Assembly (NCBI GenBank): GCA_038231495.1
Contig: JBBRLG010000408.1
Coordinates: 1 to 6,909 of the forward strand
Direction: 5' to 3'
DNA: 6,909 bases
Origin: JBBRLG01 sp038231495
Lineage (GTDB): Bacteria > Planctomycetota > Planctomycetia > Gemmatales > Gemmataceae
The translations under genes and the position numbers were made by a program. Positions 6,468 to 6,909 of the stretch are shown one piece after another. Numbering within the stretch: the stretch's first letter is position 1; every line of letters starts with the position of its first letter. The notes beneath the pieces are model-generated. The model searched no databases and was not told where the DNA came from. It saw nothing but the letters and a program-made list of their open reading frames with translations.

Positions 6468-6707
6468 ATGCACGAATCATCGGCGTTTGAAATTTTTTTG
6501 GATGAAGGCAAGGAAATAGGTCTGAAACAAGGCGAGATTCGCCAGGCCCATCGCACCTTGCTGCGTCAAGGGCGGCGGCAACTCGGACCGCCGACTGCGG
6601 ACGTGGAGGCGACGCTGTTGGCCATCAAGAATCTCGACCGTCTCGATCGTCTGACTGACGCAATTCAGACCGCCGCCAGCTGGGACGAACTCCTGGCTAC
6701 GCCCTGA
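6468..6707 (+). CDS. small protein resembling the C-terminal tail of Rpn/PD-(D/E)XK transposase-like nucleases
   Basis: Protein of 79 aa. Its layout follows the C-terminal part of Rpn-family (recombination-promoting nuclease, DUF4351-type) proteins: an MHESSAFEIFLDEGKEIG-like helix with a G-Q-G-E turn (residues 19-23), an LLRQGRRQLGPP motif (31-42), a short helix ending LAIKNLDRLDRL (51-62), and SWDELLA (71-77). The catalytic PD-(D/E)XK domain is absent, and no upstream frame supplies it because the PSCyt1 gene and the palindrome lie there. Short stand-alone versions of this tail occur in planctomycetes, as far as I recall, so it could be a genuine small gene rather than a remnant; the GAGGAG site at 6454-6459 favours expression. 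The first 20 codons are markedly AT-richer than neighbouring genes and include a run of seven T (6493-6499). Function unknown. Confidence 0.7.
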   Translation: MHESSAFEIFLDEGKEIGLKQGEIRQAHRTLLRQGRRQLGPPTADVEATLLAIKNLDRLDRLTDAIQTAASWDELLATP

Positions 6708-6754
6708 CGTGACGGTACGCAAGAATATCCCAAGATTCAAGAAGCGAGACCTCC

Positions 6755-6909
6755 ATGACGACCAACCCGCGGCGATTCGTCGCTTGGCTATCAACCCTCC
6801 TGGTCCTGGTCTGTCTGGGTGTGGGTATGGGCCAAGGCGCTGACGAAAAGATCACCCACTCCTTCCTCGCGTGTGGCAACGAGACCTACATCCTCGACGG
6901 CGCGGGCAA
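6755..6909 (+). CDS. N-terminus of a secreted protein, probably a beta-propeller (cut by window end)
   Basis: Only 51 codons are visible, with no stop before the window edge. Residues 1-29 form a signal peptide: basic NPRRF, a hydrophobic core (LSTLLVLVCLGVG), and a likely cleavage site near GQGA before DEK. The mature start, HSFLACGNETYILDGAG, resembles the first blade of planctomycete PQQ-like or beta-propeller proteins, in which a similar LATG-ETYI-DG-G segment follows the signal peptide; this is from memory and rests on few residues. The start ATG is 47 nt after the preceding gene's stop; upstream, GAAGCGAGA (6741-6749) gives at best a weak ribosome site. Because the signal peptide is well formed, the start is fairly secure while the function is tentative. 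Confidence 0.7.
   Translation, partial: MTTNPRRFVAWLSTLLVLVCLGVGMGQGADEKITHSFLACGNETYILDGAG

Noticed and set aside
6703..6728. Promoter before the terminal gene (CCTGAC or GTGACG with GAATAT)
   Set aside because: Spacing is too short (8-14 nt) for the available hexamers, so the match is not convincing.

Overview
The window looks like chromosomal DNA from a planctomycete, most likely of the GC-rich Gemmataceae/Isosphaeraceae type. This rests on a full PSCyt1-DUF1549-DUF1553 protein (an architecture largely confined to Planctomycetota and relatives), GC-rich codon use, weak or absent Shine-Dalgarno sequences before several genes, and small zinc-ribbon and DUF433 proteins of a kind common in that phylum. 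The genus is inference. All genes supported here are on the + strand.

Layout. (1) 29-1819: an HD-domain membrane protein of the 7TMR-HD (PgpH/YqfF) family, probably a cyclic-di-AMP phosphodiesterase, with an intact metal-binding set but a short extracytoplasmic domain. (2) 1884-2276: a 130-residue protein with an N-terminal zinc ribbon and one membrane helix; a plausible promoter lies just upstream. (3) 2296-2748: a 150-residue protein joining an antitoxin-like N-terminal strand segment to a DUF433 domain, 19 nt after the zinc-ribbon gene and probably co-transcribed with it; no partner toxin gene is visible. (4) 2749-2912: a spacer with an extended -10 promoter candidate. (5) 2913-6380: a 1155-residue secreted cytochrome-type PSCyt1/DUF1549/DUF1553 protein with a beta-sandwich-like insert. 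(6) 6381-6444: a 64-bp imperfect palindrome directly flanked by a 5-bp direct repeat (ATTGA), which looks like a MITE/REP-like insertion. (7) 6468-6707: a 79-residue protein resembling the C-terminal tail of Rpn/PD-(D/E)XK transposase-like nucleases. (8) 6755 to the window end: the start of a secreted protein, probably a beta-propeller, cut by the window edge.

How they fit together. There is no single pathway. The HD protein is a signalling housekeeping gene. The zinc-ribbon/DUF433 pair looks like a small regulatory accessory unit. The PSCyt1 protein and the terminal gene are both exported, and may belong to the planctomycete periplasmic degradative repertoire. No phage, CRISPR array, tRNA or rRNA was seen. 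The least expected structure is the 64-bp palindrome with its target-site-like duplication: the duplicated bases contain the stop codon of the PSCyt1 gene, and removing the element would leave the next gene only 18 nt downstream. No clear new multi-gene system is present in this window.
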